A stretch of DNA of 64,000 bases, taken from Anoplolepis gracilipes (lineage: Eukaryota > Arthropoda > Insecta > Hymenoptera > Formicidae). Within the stretch, counting starts at the first letter, position 1; the number at the start of each line of letters is the position of its first letter. Position numbers and translations under genes: made by a program. The stretch covers positions 23,710,001 to 23,774,000 of the forward strand of contig NC_132970.1 of the NCBI RefSeq assembly GCF_047496725.1, in the 5' to 3' direction. Below are positions 25,601 to 33,262 of the stretch, piece after piece. Below the pieces are notes generated by a model, which did not search any database, had not been told where the DNA came from, and saw only the letters and a program-made list of their open reading frames with translations.

Positions 25601-26698
25601 ATGTCTGTGACTTTAAAAAACATAATTATTTGAATGATCAAAAATAAGATATTTTCAGGTATGAAAAACTGCGTCTTTTTAAAAATATTTTTTAACCTTT
25701 AAATCATATTTATTCTATGTAAAAGTAAAAACAGAATGTAGCTAGAAACTGTATATGTACTGAAAGAAAGAAATAATTGTAAAAAAGAATATAATTATCA
25801 TAAATTATATATATAGAAGACATGTTTTTTAGAAGTTTATTATATTTTTATAACTTATCTTTATAAAATATGATTAAAATAGCGAAAAAAATTATTTATG
25901 CAAATCTTCCCATTTAATACACATAAAGTAATCATTCGGTCATTCATGCCAGCATTTAGCACTGAATGAATCGTTTACATTGTCCCTTTAGTTATAAGTC
26001 CCCTTTAAGACAAACTTGTTTTTGAGAAAGTTCCCAATCCCGAGATTTTATTGGTTTTTATTGGAAATTAATGAACATGAGTGTTCCGACAGTTAATATC
26101 CAATGTTAAAAATAATTATATTACATAAACATTAAATAATTATATTGCATAAATATTAAAAGTAACATTTAAAAAATACTTGAAATAATATTTTTTAAAT
26201 ATTTTATAAATAATCAATAGTTTCATATTATTAGGTAATATTTTGAAAACGTTTGTAAAACATTATATAAGAATATTCATAAAATGCATATATAATTAAT
26301 ATTTAAAAATATCGATTTGAATTTTACGTTTTTTGTTTACTAAGTTTTATTTAATAACAAAATAGAGAAGATTACTCACCATATCCTTGCATTATTCCAT
26401 GCGTTAAATAAAGTGGGGCCCTACCGGCAAATACATCCTTCGCAAAGGCCTGTCTTACCAGCTGAGGATCCGACAGCAAGACCGAATAAACGGAGCCCAT
26501 TTGTAGTCCACAAATCGGTCCATATTTTCTCACTAGATTTGTCAGCGACACATAAGGTCGTTCAGAATCTATCCATGGTAGATAACCGAGCAGCGGGATG
26601 CCGGATGGTCCCGGGGGTAATCGAAGCATTTTACGATAAAAAATATAAACACAAAATACGAAAGAACTACCGAGAATAATATATATAAGGGATATCAT
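5888..26698 (-). CDS. CYP306A1: Cytochrome P450 CYP306A1 (Phantom), seven coding exons, 488 aa
   Basis: I joined exons 26698-26380, 8831-8683, 8240-8038, 7203-6915, 6796-6644, 6396-6222 and 6066-5888. All junctions are GT/AG and phases fit (1, 0, 2, 0, 0, 1), totalling 1467 nt. Visible P450 marks: N-terminal membrane anchor (residues 2-21), PPGP hinge (28-31), helix-C WRNQR (116-120), I-helix AGTDTT (297-302), ExxR ETQR (353-356), SERF (408-411) and the heme loop FQTGKRMCIG (427-436) with ligand Cys434. Length is normal for a microsomal P450. The stretches THGIMQGYGLICAEG and TLHHCVGN, from memory, look like insect CYP306A1. That enzyme, Phantom, is known as the ER 25-hydroxylase of ecdysteroid synthesis in the prothoracic gland. 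An in-frame TAA directly precedes the ACA before the chosen ATG. No frameshift or stop, so probably functional. Another CYP2-clan member is the alternative. Confidence 0.85.
6222..6396 (-). CDS. CYP306A1: CYP306A1 coding exon 6
   Basis: Residues 372-429 plus one base of Gly430. I placed the acceptor at AAAAG|GAC (6397/6396) rather than the nearer AAATAG|GTG. Only the former keeps phase 0 with exon 5 and gives the expected DTQIGDYNIPKG continuation. Donor ACGG|GTAAGT splits the heme-loop glycine codon. It includes the SERF (PERF-like) motif at 408-411. Confidence 0.9.
6644..6796 (-). CDS. CYP306A1: CYP306A1 coding exon 5
   Basis: Residues 321-371, 51 codons. The acceptor is GTTGTGTAG|AAA and the donor GAG|GTATAA, phase 0 at both ends. 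It carries the K-helix ExxR (ETQR, 353-356) and the following SVTPLGIPHG loop that lines the substrate pocket. Confidence 0.93.
6915..7203 (-). CDS. CYP306A1: CYP306A1 coding exon 4
   Basis: Residues 224-320, 289 nt. The acceptor is CTATTCAG|A and the donor CAG|GTATGC (phase 0). It holds the oxygen-activating I-helix, LFGAGTDTT at 294-302. The coding region begins upstream of the internal MKKS methionine and continues from the previous exon through RFLPRYGK. Confidence 0.94.
8038..8240 (-). CDS. CYP306A1: CYP306A1 coding exon 3
   Basis: Residues 157-223 plus two bases of Arg224. The acceptor is CTTCAG|AAA and the donor CTCAG|GTACTG (phase 2). It includes the CVGNLMNDIVFG helix and the HIGVAGPLNFLPFLR stretch near helices F-G, typical of CYP306A1-like proteins. 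The exon has no long ATG-initiated reading frame of its own, so simple ORF calling would miss it. Confidence 0.92.
8683..8831 (-). CDS. CYP306A1: CYP306A1 coding exon 2
   Basis: Residues 107-156, 149 nt. The acceptor is TTTTCCGCAG|GT and the donor TCG|GTAAAT (phase 0). It contains the helix-C WxxxR motif that contacts heme propionate. Reading upstream of the acceptor in the same frame gives a spurious open extension through intron sequence, which I excluded. Confidence 0.93.
10400..10525 (+). mobile_element. Degraded half of the 31.7 kb palindromic MITE family
   Basis: It shares AAACTGAACA, a close variant of AAAAGTCCTGTACC, CATTTTGCGATTT and AATAATTATT with the left half of the element at 31678-31968. 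The terminal part has diverged. The matching right half is absent, and the sequence instead runs into the hairpin at 10560. Confidence 0.55.
10560..10632. repeat. GC-rich hairpin
   Basis: AGCCCGCTGTCACGCGGT on the left pairs with ACCGCGTGACAACGGGCT on the right (about 26 bp stem with a few mismatches, about 20 nt loop). It is markedly more GC-rich than its surroundings. It could be the end of an unrecognised DNA element or a structured intronic RNA on the minus-strand transcript. Confidence 0.6.
10653..11765 (+). repeat. Left arm of the 3.1 kb inverted repeat
   Basis: About 1.11 kb. Its inner boundary is near AGAGCTGATAG. Sample alignment of 11381-11650 to the reverse complement of the right arm shows only isolated mismatches. 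Confidence 0.85.
12648..13771 (-). repeat. Right arm of the 3.1 kb inverted repeat
   Basis: About 1.12 kb. Near 12680 it carries a small extra duplication (CATGCTTCATTTTTTCATGC) missing from the left arm, so the arms have started to diverge. Confidence 0.85.
13772..16876. other. Intronic interval without recognised gene
   Basis: GC-richer patches (13780-14200, 14930-15210 and 15540-15740) show overlapping short open frames on both strands. No domain and no credible splice-bounded exon was found. It also holds the 14210-14286 GA tract and a poly-T run near 15842-15859. Confidence 0.5.
14210..14286. repeat. (GA)n microsatellite, 77 bp
   Basis: The longest perfect dinucleotide tract in intron 1. 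On the CYP306A1 transcript it would read as (CU)n. Confidence 0.97.
16877..17352. mobile_element. Element Y1, short diverged palindromic element
   Basis: The left end CAGAGTGGCTCATTTTAATC and the right end ...GATTAAAATGGGTA are inverted repeats extending inward through GAAGCGATTATAGCGAA. It shares its terminus and internal phrases (AGCTTTCCAAAACACT, AAGTATTTTTTCGTTAAGTA) with the larger element at 36041-36916. TA borders the left end. Confidence 0.75.
17425..17850 (+). mobile_element. Element X1, single arm of a long-armed DNA element
   Basis: It begins near GCCGGCGGTAAACGTC, runs through a typical phrase TGGAAAGTTT-like/AACTTGACTTGAATTC, and ends in AATAGCCCATTGTTTTGACG and CTATATTTTTGTGCGT. 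The same arm recurs at 35185-35885 and 58375-58704 (plus), and at 33312-33378/34818-34905 and 57395-57970 (minus). Confidence 0.75.
17851..18686. other. AT-rich intronic filler
   Basis: Nothing recognisable beyond short AT and CA-rich tracts. Confidence 0.5.
18687..19185 (+). repeat. Direct repeat around a (GA)n tract
   Basis: The unit running from AATCCCTCTTCTAAAAAA through TCAAACGTCAAACTATCAA to ATAATATAGAAAGGTAT is present at about 18687-18950 and again at about 19018-19185. The copies are separated by a GA-rich tract (18950-19017). The second copy is shorter. It is probably a local duplication seeded by the microsatellite. Confidence 0.65.
19186..20300. other. GA-rich and GC-richer intronic interval
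   Basis: Purine-rich sequence with a pure (GA)n tract at 19567-19628, then a GC-richer block (19800-20180) open on both strands. Neither strand's peptides are recognisable. Confidence 0.5.
19567..19628. repeat. (GA)n microsatellite
   Basis: Near-perfect GA run of about 60 bp. Confidence 0.95.
21618..21690. repeat. 73-nt hairpin of miRNA-precursor size
   Basis: AAAGAGTATAT...GAATTTACTTTACAATT pairs with AATTGTAAAGTAAATCC...ATATACTCTTT. This gives about 31 bp of stem with one or two mismatches and an 8-nt loop. It lies in intron 1 of CYP306A1. It could be a precursor hairpin, a tiny MITE or chance in AT-rich DNA. Low sequence complexity argues against a conserved miRNA. Confidence 0.5.
22083..22134 (+). 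repeat. (GGGGGA)n tract, G-quadruplex motif
   Basis: At least five runs of four or five G separated by single A. This easily meets a G3+N1-7 quadruplex pattern. The G-rich strand is the template strand of CYP306A1. Confidence 0.85.
26380..26698 (-). CDS. CYP306A1: CYP306A1 coding exon 1
   Basis: Encodes residues 1-106 and the first base of Gly107. It carries the hydrophobic signal-anchor, the proline-rich hinge and the first beta-sheet region. The donor is G|GTGAGTAA at 26379. The exon is separated from the rest of the gene by about 17.5 kb. The join is supported because the phase-1 G plus GT at 8831 rebuilds the glycine of a continuous GYGLICAEG motif. Confidence 0.93.
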
Positions 26699-26733
26699 TG
26701 TTTAACGTGGAAAGGAAAGCAATATCACTGCAC
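26699..26733 (-). other. CYP306A1 5'UTR segment preceded by a splice acceptor
   Basis: Immediately upstream of the start codon the minus strand reads TTAATTTTCAG|GTGCAG, a good acceptor with the exon edge at 26733. The 35 nt to the ATG contain an in-frame TAA. This suggests at least one untranslated leader exon lies further upstream on the minus strand. A transcription start within this stretch is also possible. Confidence 0.5.
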
Positions 26734-26867
26734 CTGAAAATTAAGAAAAAAATGATTGAATAACAGTAATTTAGCGAAAGCAAAATATTATAATTATTTA
26801 TAGTTTTACAAGATTTTTATGTGAATGTGTAACATAATATCAAATGTGTTACATAAGACAACACGAC

Positions 26868-26870
<3 letters not shown>

Positions 26871-26900
<30 letters not shown>
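26871..26900. repeat. (GA)n microsatellite upstream of CYP306A1
   Basis: Thirty-base perfect GA/CT run about 140 nt upstream of the leader acceptor. Confidence 0.95.
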
Positions 26901-26904
<4 letters not shown>

Positions 26905-27175
26905 CGTTGATAAAAAATACTTTATAATTTCAAATTATTTAGAATTTGTGTATCGCACGAGAAATGTGCTGTTACACGGACGTAATAAATCACGTAAATG
27001 TATGCAATAAACAATAAACGATTCTCCTCGGTGATCGTAAACGCTTCTAATTGAAAGAACGCGATTGTAGCTTCCAGAAATGGCAACGACAGAAATTAAT
27101 GATAAACACCTTTCTCTGCGCCTACGGCGCAGCGTGCATGTATAAACTCATCTCATTATCAGACTCGCGCGCGCA

Positions 27176-27255
27176 CACGTGCACTCGCGAGGAGGACAAG
27201 GAACGATTCTGTGCTGCGACCACGCGATATAGGCCGACACGTGGTCAAACACGTG
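27176..27255. promoter_or_regulatory. Cluster of three CACGTG E-boxes
   Basis: CACGTG occurs at 27176-27181, 27238-27243 and 27250-27255, in a GC-rich block (27110-27300) about 0.5 kb upstream of the CYP306A1 start. CACGTG is a known target of bHLH factors such as Myc/Max and CLOCK-type dimers. That these boxes control CYP306A1 is inference from position and clustering only. Confidence 0.4.
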
Positions 27256-27712
27256 CCGGCGCCGGCGAGTCGCTGATGAATCGAGGAAGCTTACTTTCGA
27301 TGGCGCACCGCCGCGCTGGCAGAATTTTTTATAGCCATCACCACTTTGTCTCGCAAATGTTTAGCGGTTATGGCATTTCGTATTTTTATTCAATTTCTTG
27401 CGGTATTATAAGTTGACTCTTCTACGCTTAATGGAAAATAAATTTTTCGCGTATAACATAGGCTAGGGATTTTCAGTCACGAACATCAATGCGACATTTT
27501 ATTTACAATTTTAATATAAAAAAATTAATCATTTTATTAAATATTTATTCCCTTTCTAAAATGTGTAAAACCTCGAACTATATGTATTATAAATGTATAT
27601 ATGTATATGACGTACCTATATAACACGAATGAAGTAAATCACAATGTATAAGAAAATAGCCGAACTACTATAGATATATTAAATATAGAGCTTTGTACAA
27701 TCTCTGCCCTAG
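27256..27712. other. Upstream flank of CYP306A1
   Basis: GC-rich to about 27350, then AT-rich. No gene or defined repeat seen. It may include the promoter. Confidence 0.4.
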
Positions 27713-28010
27713 GGGCCGCCGCACACACTTTTACATTACGCATAACACAAATGCATAAGGAAACTGATTGGTCTATAAACACATGCATAAGGAATTTAAC
27801 CAATCGAATTCCTTATGTATATGCATTATGCGTTATGTAAAAGTGTGTGCGGCAGCTTTAAGGCCGCAGCACACACTTTTCCATAACGCATAACACAAAT
27901 GCATAAGAAAACTGATTGGTCTATAAGCACATGCATAAGGAATTCGATTAGTTGAATTCCTTATGCATATACACAATGCATTATACAAAAGTGTGTGCTG
28001 CGGCCTTTAA
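27713..28010. mobile_element. Tandem pair of about 150 bp palindromic MITEs
   Basis: Copy 1 (about 27713-27858) and copy 2 (27862-28006) each begin with GCCGC, then CACACACTTTT and ATGCATAAGG, and end in the reverse complement. They contain the phrase ACTGATTGGTCTATAA. Copy 2 has TTTAA at both borders. Each is almost fully self-complementary, so the pair can form two neighbouring hairpins. No coding capacity. Confidence 0.8.
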
Positions 28011-28039
28011 GTTTGTGGTGCCAAGATAATTAGATAAAT

Positions 28040-29330
28040 AGATAATCTTATTCCCCCGTCGCGCATTCGCATTCGTATATTTCTGCTTGTTCCTGTGCGA
28101 TTGAGTATGTAGACAACGTAATTCACTGCTTCAGCCCATAGTCTGATGTAATTTGGCAACATAAAATGAAGTTTTTGCTAGCTCAACAACTGTTCGGTTT
28201 TCACGTTCGATAGCTCCGTTTTGTTCTATATGGTACAGTTTTTTGATGTTCGATATCTTTGTGTCAATTCATTAATTTTGCAATTTACACATTCAAGTCT
28301 ATTCTAAAAAACTTAAATCTTCTTTTTCAAGATGTTTTTCAGTCTTCTTAAAGATATCTTCTAGACAGCTGGTTGTCTCGGATTTATGTGAAATAAAATA
28401 TACCTTTTTCCAATGTGTATAATCATCTTTTAGTAAAAGAAGATAACGTGAGTTTCCTATTGATTTTTCTTGCATTGGTCCGCAAAGATCTGCATGTATA
28501 AGTTCACCAGCTCGTGTTGACTTTCACTTTTTGAAAAAGGTAATTTGTGCATCTTTCCAAAAGTACAGTTTTCATAAATAAAATTCTGATCATACGAATT
28601 AGTGAATTCTCTAAAATTTGTTTAACTTGTGATGTATTCTGAGCCATTCTTTAATGTCAAGTAAATAATGAGTTTCGAGATGCAATATTAGTAAGTTTCT
28701 TCTTTGTTTAGAATTACTTTGAATTTCATGCGAAGTAATCTGTCTTTTCTCTCTCCCACTGCAACAGTATTTTCATTTTTCATAACCTTGCATACTTTAT
28801 TCGTGAATTGGTGAGTCATTCCTTTATCTAAAGCCGCACCTAAGGAGAAAAGATTATATGCTAATTTTTTTACATATAAAACATTACTCAGATATTTCTT
28901 CTTTCATTCTATTTCATCAAAAGCAAGGCTTTATATTTTCTGATCTTTCGACGAATATCTGTTTCTCATCTGCAATACGTACTGGTAGTGCATCTTCGAA
29001 TTGTTTATATGTATCAAACCATGAACGATTGTTTGATATATGATCGGCTCCTTAGTCCATGAATCACTGTTTTTTTTTTTTTAAGTTTATTATACTAGTA
29101 GTGCTTCTCTTAAAAGAACTTCTCCTTTATCTGATTCTGAAGTTTTCTTTAAATTTGATGCCTTGCGTTTTCTGCCGTCATGTATCCATGACCGGGTTTG
29201 TGACAAATAATGACATGTGCTAAGTTTCTCTGGTTTTTTGCTAGGATTTTTGATAGATTATTTACGTACAGTAAAAGCTTTATTTGCCCCATTTTTAGTT
29301 TCCTCGTACGCTTCAATTCGTGTCTCTTCA
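28040..29330 (-). pseudogene. copia pol remnant: zinc knuckle, protease, integrase
   Basis: Read with frameshifts on the minus strand. A zinc-knuckle-like CHKPGHGY lies near 29200. A protease-type DS followed by RSWFDTYKQFEDALPVRI lies at about 29060-28960. LSNVLYVKKLAYNLFSLG lies near 28870. The integrase segment has HADLCGPM near 28480, LLLLKDDYTHWKKVYF near 28420, and a terminal AEAVNYVVYILNRT near 28110. At least six disruptions. The reverse transcriptase that should follow is absent. Confidence 0.8.
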
Positions 29331-29418
29331 ATGGTTAATTTAGAAATTAGATTTACAAGTATAATGTCACTCATATTTTTATCATTATCATCGATTCTGG
29401 AATTTTCTCACTCATAAT

Positions 29419-29848
29419 TTATAAGCGATAAGCAAGATTCTTTAATCGAGATACGTGAGTTGATATGTTTTCAGAAGGATTTTTCTGTATACTATACCAT
29501 TGTTGTAATAACATATGTATACTTGCCTCCAATTTTTGTTTGTATACTAATATTAATTTATCCCACATTTCCTTGGATGTCTTGCAATTTATAATATGTA
29601 AAAGCGGCTGTTCTTCCACAGAAGTTGTGATAATTCTTTGTGCTATATTGTTGTTTTTGTTCCATATTGCTGCAGTTCTAGTACATGTTTCATCTATTCC
29701 TGCGCTTGTGCCTTGCTCTGGTAATATCGTTGTGCCGTTTCCTAACTCCCATGTACCATTTGACTTCAGTGTAATACACACTTAAAATTTCCATGTGGTC
29801 CATTTTTCTGCACTTTTTAATTTAATAATCCGGATGACTTCGGGATCC
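29419..29848 (-). pseudogene. copia gag remnant
   Basis: About 140 residues of a copia-type capsid (UBN2-like) domain. Marks include WTTWKF near the start, AAIWNKNNNIAQRII, SKEMWDKLILVYKQK and ISTHVSRLKNLAYRL. There is an in-frame stop shortly after the first motif. Upstream of it the start is unclear, and the frame ends at a TAA at 29419. Its job would be retroelement capsid formation in the cytoplasm. Decay makes it non-functional. Confidence 0.82.
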
Positions 29849-29975
29849 ATAATAATCGAGGTTCTTCTTTCACTTTTGCACGTAGCTGGAATGAACTTCT
29901 ACGTAGTTTGAATGTCGTATAGATTTTCAAAATGTACACTGTAGATTTAACGTAAATATTTATTATTTTACATAT

Positions 29976-29989
29976 CTGGGCCCATAACC
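29976..29989 (-). other. copia-type primer binding site (iMet tRNA)
   Basis: Minus-strand GGTTATGGGCCCAG is complementary to the anticodon-stem region of initiator methionine tRNA (CTGGGCCCATAACC). That internal-tRNA priming site is characteristic of copia-like elements. It is followed to the right by TGTTG, the expected LTR edge. Confidence 0.8.
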
Positions 29990-30114
29990 TGTTGTTATGT
30001 GCAATTTAAATAATAATTGTAGTATTTAAAGTGAAATCAATAACTCAATATCTAGTGAGAAAATTAAAACTGTCATAATAAAATTTAATTAATTCTTTCA
30101 TAATATTATAACGT

Positions 30115-30226
30115 GAACTTTTAAAAATGAGCTTAGAAGCCTAGATAAGAAGTATTCGCCTGAAAAAATGTTGTGCTGTCAGGCGAACACTTTTTATCTA
30201 GGCTTCTAAGTTTATACCTAAAAGTT
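30115..30226. mobile_element. 112 bp foldback element (family with the 39617 copy)
   Basis: CTTAGAAGCCTAGATAAGAA on the left pairs with TTTTTATCTAGGCTTCTAAG on the right, with a further internal stem of TTCGCCTGA/TCAGGCGAA. The same ends recur at 39617-39907. It lies where the copia 5' LTR should extend, so it may interrupt or abut that LTR. Confidence 0.7.
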
Positions 30227-30259
30227 TACTAATTTCTTCAATTCCTGCAATTTATATCT

Positions 30260-30633
30260 GGAACGTATCTCATTTCGTTGATACGAACTGCAAAACGTTT
30301 GTATTAAATAATTATTGTTTACGACCTGGCTCCAGAAGTCGATCAAAAACTGTAATTTCTTAACTTTTTTTTCTTTATTGACACAAGAGGGCATAAATTT
30401 CGAAAAGGTTACGGTGTATATTTTTATTGTGGGAAAGAATTTATCATTCTATACAACCAATAAAAACATTTTATAGTATAATAAAAATATCGATAATACA
30501 GGACGATTTAAGATCCCCTTAAAGGGATGCCGTACCGTTCCTATTTTACCGATCAAAACAATTGCTTCGTTAGACATCAAAATTATTATTTTAAAAGTTT
30601 TGCAATTTGCACGTACAAAATGAGATACGTTCC
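30260..30633. mobile_element. Candidate inverted-repeat element
   Basis: GGAACGTATCTCATTTCGT at the left and ACAAAATGAGATACGTTCC at the right form inverted ends, followed inward by a TGCAAAAC/GTTTTGCA-type match. No target duplication is identified and there is no coding capacity. Confidence 0.5.
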
Positions 30634-30699
30634 CGCTTAGAAATGAAAAAATATATGTAAACTCTTAGAAATAAATTCGAAACCTTAGTAAAAAAGATT

Positions 30700-30794
30700 T
30701 CGGTGCGCGAAAGTGTCGCGCTATCTTCTTTCTCTTTCCTCTTTCTCCCTAATGCTTCTTACTTCCTGCTATGTCTTCTCCCTTTTCTCTTCTC

Positions 30795-30828
<34 letters not shown>

Positions 30829-31417
30829 TTTCCTTCATATCCTTCCTTCTCTAGTAGTTTCTCCTTATCTTTGCCCATTTTCCTTTTTTCCCTGCTCCCC
30901 ATTCTCTCTTTTTTTCCTTCAAACATTTTTTAATCAATACCTTCCTCGACTTTCTTGCTACCTCTTCATATTTTACCACTCTTTTTAGCGCCTTTACTCT
31001 GATTTTCATCAATTTCCCTTCTTCCATTACTATATAGGTATTGTTCTTTCCAATTCCAGAAGAGAATCCATTTCATATATTTTCTTTTGATGACTTTTCC
31101 AGTCTTTTTTCTTTTTTCCCCATATTTCTGTCCCAAACATTCTCCACTAATGCGTCGACCACCTTCATTCTTTTCAGATAATTTTTTGTCAATAGCATTC
31201 TTTCTCTATAGCATTCTTTCCATTGCTATTTTTGCCTTTTTTTCCTTTCTAATATATGCTTTTCTACTCCTCCATTCTTCTGCATTATAAAATATCTCAT
31301 CTCTTTCACTTCCTCTATTCTCTCCTCTTTGCACTTCCATTCTCTCCTCCTTGCTCTTCCTCTTCCTTTCTCAAATACCATTACTTTTGTTTTTCCCGGA
31401 TTCAATATAAAAAACAA
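30700..31417 (-). pseudogene. Non-LTR retrotransposon ORF2 C-terminal fragment
   Basis: The minus strand is strongly purine-rich. It encodes LNPGKTKVMVFEKG, EERIEEVKEMRYF, MQKNGGVEKHI and, after frameshifts, MKIRVKALKRVVKYEEVARK. This pattern matches the end of the reverse transcriptase and the lysine/glutamate-rich tail of jockey/R1-type LINE proteins in insects. A CT/GA microsatellite (30808-30830) lies in its tail. Many stops, with no 5' part and no endonuclease. The exact clade is uncertain. Confidence 0.7.
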
Positions 31418-31644
31418 ACGTGATTGTACAGAGAATCAAAAGACCTTTAAAATGATATGCCACTTAACCCCTGTTGCCATTTAAGATTTTTGAAGGGGTA
31501 GCTCCTCCTGCAAAGGCGATGAAGTAATACCGTTACATTTATCATACTTATACGTCCCCCTCAAAAACAAAATTGACGTCTTTCGGTATTTTGCGCAAAA
31601 ATTAATCAGTCACAAAATAAATAGAATGGAAACTTTTCAAATAA

Positions 31645-31677
<33 letters not shown>

Positions 31678-31679
<2 letters not shown>

Positions 31680-31966
31680 AAGTGTCCGGTAATAATCGCT
31701 CCACCTCCCTAGGACTAATAGAGCAGGTCAAACTGAACATAAAAGTCCTGTACCATTTTGCGATTTGCGCAATAATTATTAAAATATTAATTAAAAAGAC
31801 TCAGCGTATGAGCGCGCGCTTTATATAGTACTCAGCATATGCTGAGCGTTTTTAATAAATATTTTAATAATTATTGCGCAAATCGCAAAATGGTAGAGGA
31901 CTTTTATGTTCAGTTTGACCTGCTGTATTAGTCCTAGAGAGGTGGGGCGATTATTACCGGACACTT

Positions 31967-31968
<2 letters not shown>
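31678..31968. mobile_element. 291 bp palindromic MITE (family P)
   Basis: CAAAGTGTCCGGTAATAATC at the left mirrors GATTATTACCGGACACTTTG at the right. The inner arms pair through CAGGTCAAACTGAACAT and AATAATTATTGCGCAAATC-type sequence. Flanked by TA on both sides, within (TA)n tracts (31648-31677 left, 31969-32008 right). Confidence 0.85.
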
Positions 31969-32013
<45 letters not shown>

Positions 32014-32143
32014 GTTCGTTGAGCGTTTTTAATTAATAGTTTAATAATTATTGCGCAAATCGCAAAATGGTAGAGGACTTTTATGTTCAGTTTGACCTGC
32101 TGTATTAGTCCTAGAGAGGTGGGGCGATTATTACCGGACACTT

Positions 32144-32196
<53 letters not shown>

Positions 32197-32328
32197 GTTC
32201 GTTGAGCGTTTTTAATTAATAGTTTAATAATTATTGCGCAAATCGCAAAATGATACAGGACTTTTCTGTTCAGAATAACACTCTCTACCTTCCCTTAAAG
32301 GGTGTTGCGCGAGCTATCAGACACCCTG
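31969..32328 (+). repeat. Tandem duplication of the right half of family P with (TA)n
   Basis: Two further right halves follow the full element: 32009-32145 (ends CACTTTG) and 32191-32328 (ends GACACCCTG). Each is preceded by a (TA)n tract (31969-32008 and 32146-32190) and the same AATATTGTTCGTTGAGCG start. This gives an about 180 bp tandem unit. The last copy has a different terminus. Confidence 0.8.
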
Positions 32329-33226
32329 TATATGTATGATATTGATGAGTTAATATTTTTCGAGAAATCGTACTAAGTAGAAAGTTTCAAGTATAAAAAT
32401 TTCATAATGTAGTGTCAGTGTACTGGAAACCAATTTTTTAACATTAATTGACTTTATTTTCCATTTTTTTCTTATTAAAATTAAGCAACTTCACAATTTC
32501 TTATATATTTTGTCCCATAAAAACATAGTGACCACCGTGAAAAAAATCTTATAGCTATTCGGTAATTTTTTGTCAAATTCAGTGTACTTTAAAGTATAAA
32601 AACATGTAAAGAACCTATTTCTTTTTGTTGTTCCACCCAATTGTTTTCTAAGTCAAAATAAAAAAAGAAAAAAAACCAATAATTTTTACGTTATATTCAT
32701 CCATTTGTAGCATGTTTACATGTTTCTTAAAAAATTTGACAATTATACCATTTGAAGGAGCAAAGTTTCAGCTTTAAGAATCTTTTTTGCTCATTACGGT
32801 ACGATAATTTTTGACAGAATTATAAGTAATCAAAGTCAAAGTGCTCCTTTTTTATTTAATAGATAATAAGTCATTAAAAAAAATTGTAGACAAATTTTTA
32901 AAAAATTATTTTGTAAGAAAAATTTTAAGCTTTCACACTAGAAAGTTTAAAATTTTCGCAGATTTTTTTTTAGACACGTAATAGGCCCACAAAGTGAGAA
33001 AAAAATTTAGCATTTTATTCAACTCGTAGTTGTCTACATGTAAAAATTACCAAACTCACAGAAACATAGAAATAATAATAGTGAGATTTCGAAAGTAGAG
33101 ATTTTAAACTTTAAAACTCTTTTTTTAAATTTAAATTTCGTTCATTTTTAAAGAAGTTATAGTTGATTGAATTTTGACTATTTTTTAAGAAAATTTAAGT
33201 GTTTTTCTAATTGTTGTGAAGAGTTT
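32329..33226. other. AT-rich interval without recognised feature
   Basis: No gene or repeat boundary found. Some phrases resemble element X arms, so this may be an old X relic. Confidence 0.4.
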
Positions 33227-33262
33227 ATATACATATACATATACATATAATATACATATATG

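Larger units (their letters stand above)
20301..26370. other. Remainder of CYP306A1 intron 1
   Basis: AT-rich, with GC-richer blocks at 20690-21210 and 21880-22470, the hairpin at 21618 and the G-rich tract at 22083. From 24300 to 26370 it is almost pure AT with no repeat boundary I can define. There is no protein homology in the longest frames. Confidence 0.5.
8832..26379 (-). other. CYP306A1 intron 1 (17.5 kb)
   Basis: This is the interval between coding exons 1 and 2. I see no convincing host exon in it on either strand. It contains a 3.1 kb inverted repeat (10653-13771), palindromic element Y1 (16877-17352), an arm of element X (17425-17850), several (GA)n tracts, a G-rich tract (22083-22134), a 73-nt hairpin (21618-21690) and scattered GC-richer blocks (13.8-15.2, 16.4-16.6, 19.8-20.2, 21.0-21.2 and 21.9-22.4 kb). 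Those blocks show short open frames on several strands at once and no recognisable domain. All other coding introns of the gene are at most about 1 kb. Confidence 0.85.
28040..29989 (-). mobile_element. Truncated Ty1/copia retrotransposon
   Basis: On the minus strand the order is primer site (29989-29976), gag (29848-29419), zinc knuckle, protease-like DSG, gag-pre-integrase and integrase core. It is cut off near 28040, beside the palindromic MITEs. Reverse transcriptase, RNase H and the 3' LTR are missing. There are multiple frameshifts and stops. The 5' LTR should start at 29990, but its outer end cannot be set without a partner LTR. Confidence 0.88.

Noticed and set aside
25274..26230. TTAACCCTCAAGCAGAACAC as a possible TTAA-type element end
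   Set aside because: I could not find a matching inverted end or a second TTAA at a defined boundary.
28858..29785. Plus-strand frames of 60-106 codons
   Set aside because: Antisense shadows of the copia gag/pol remnant.
30703..30988. Ser/Leu/Phe-rich plus-strand frames
   Set aside because: Antisense of the purine-rich non-LTR ORF2 tail and a CT microsatellite.
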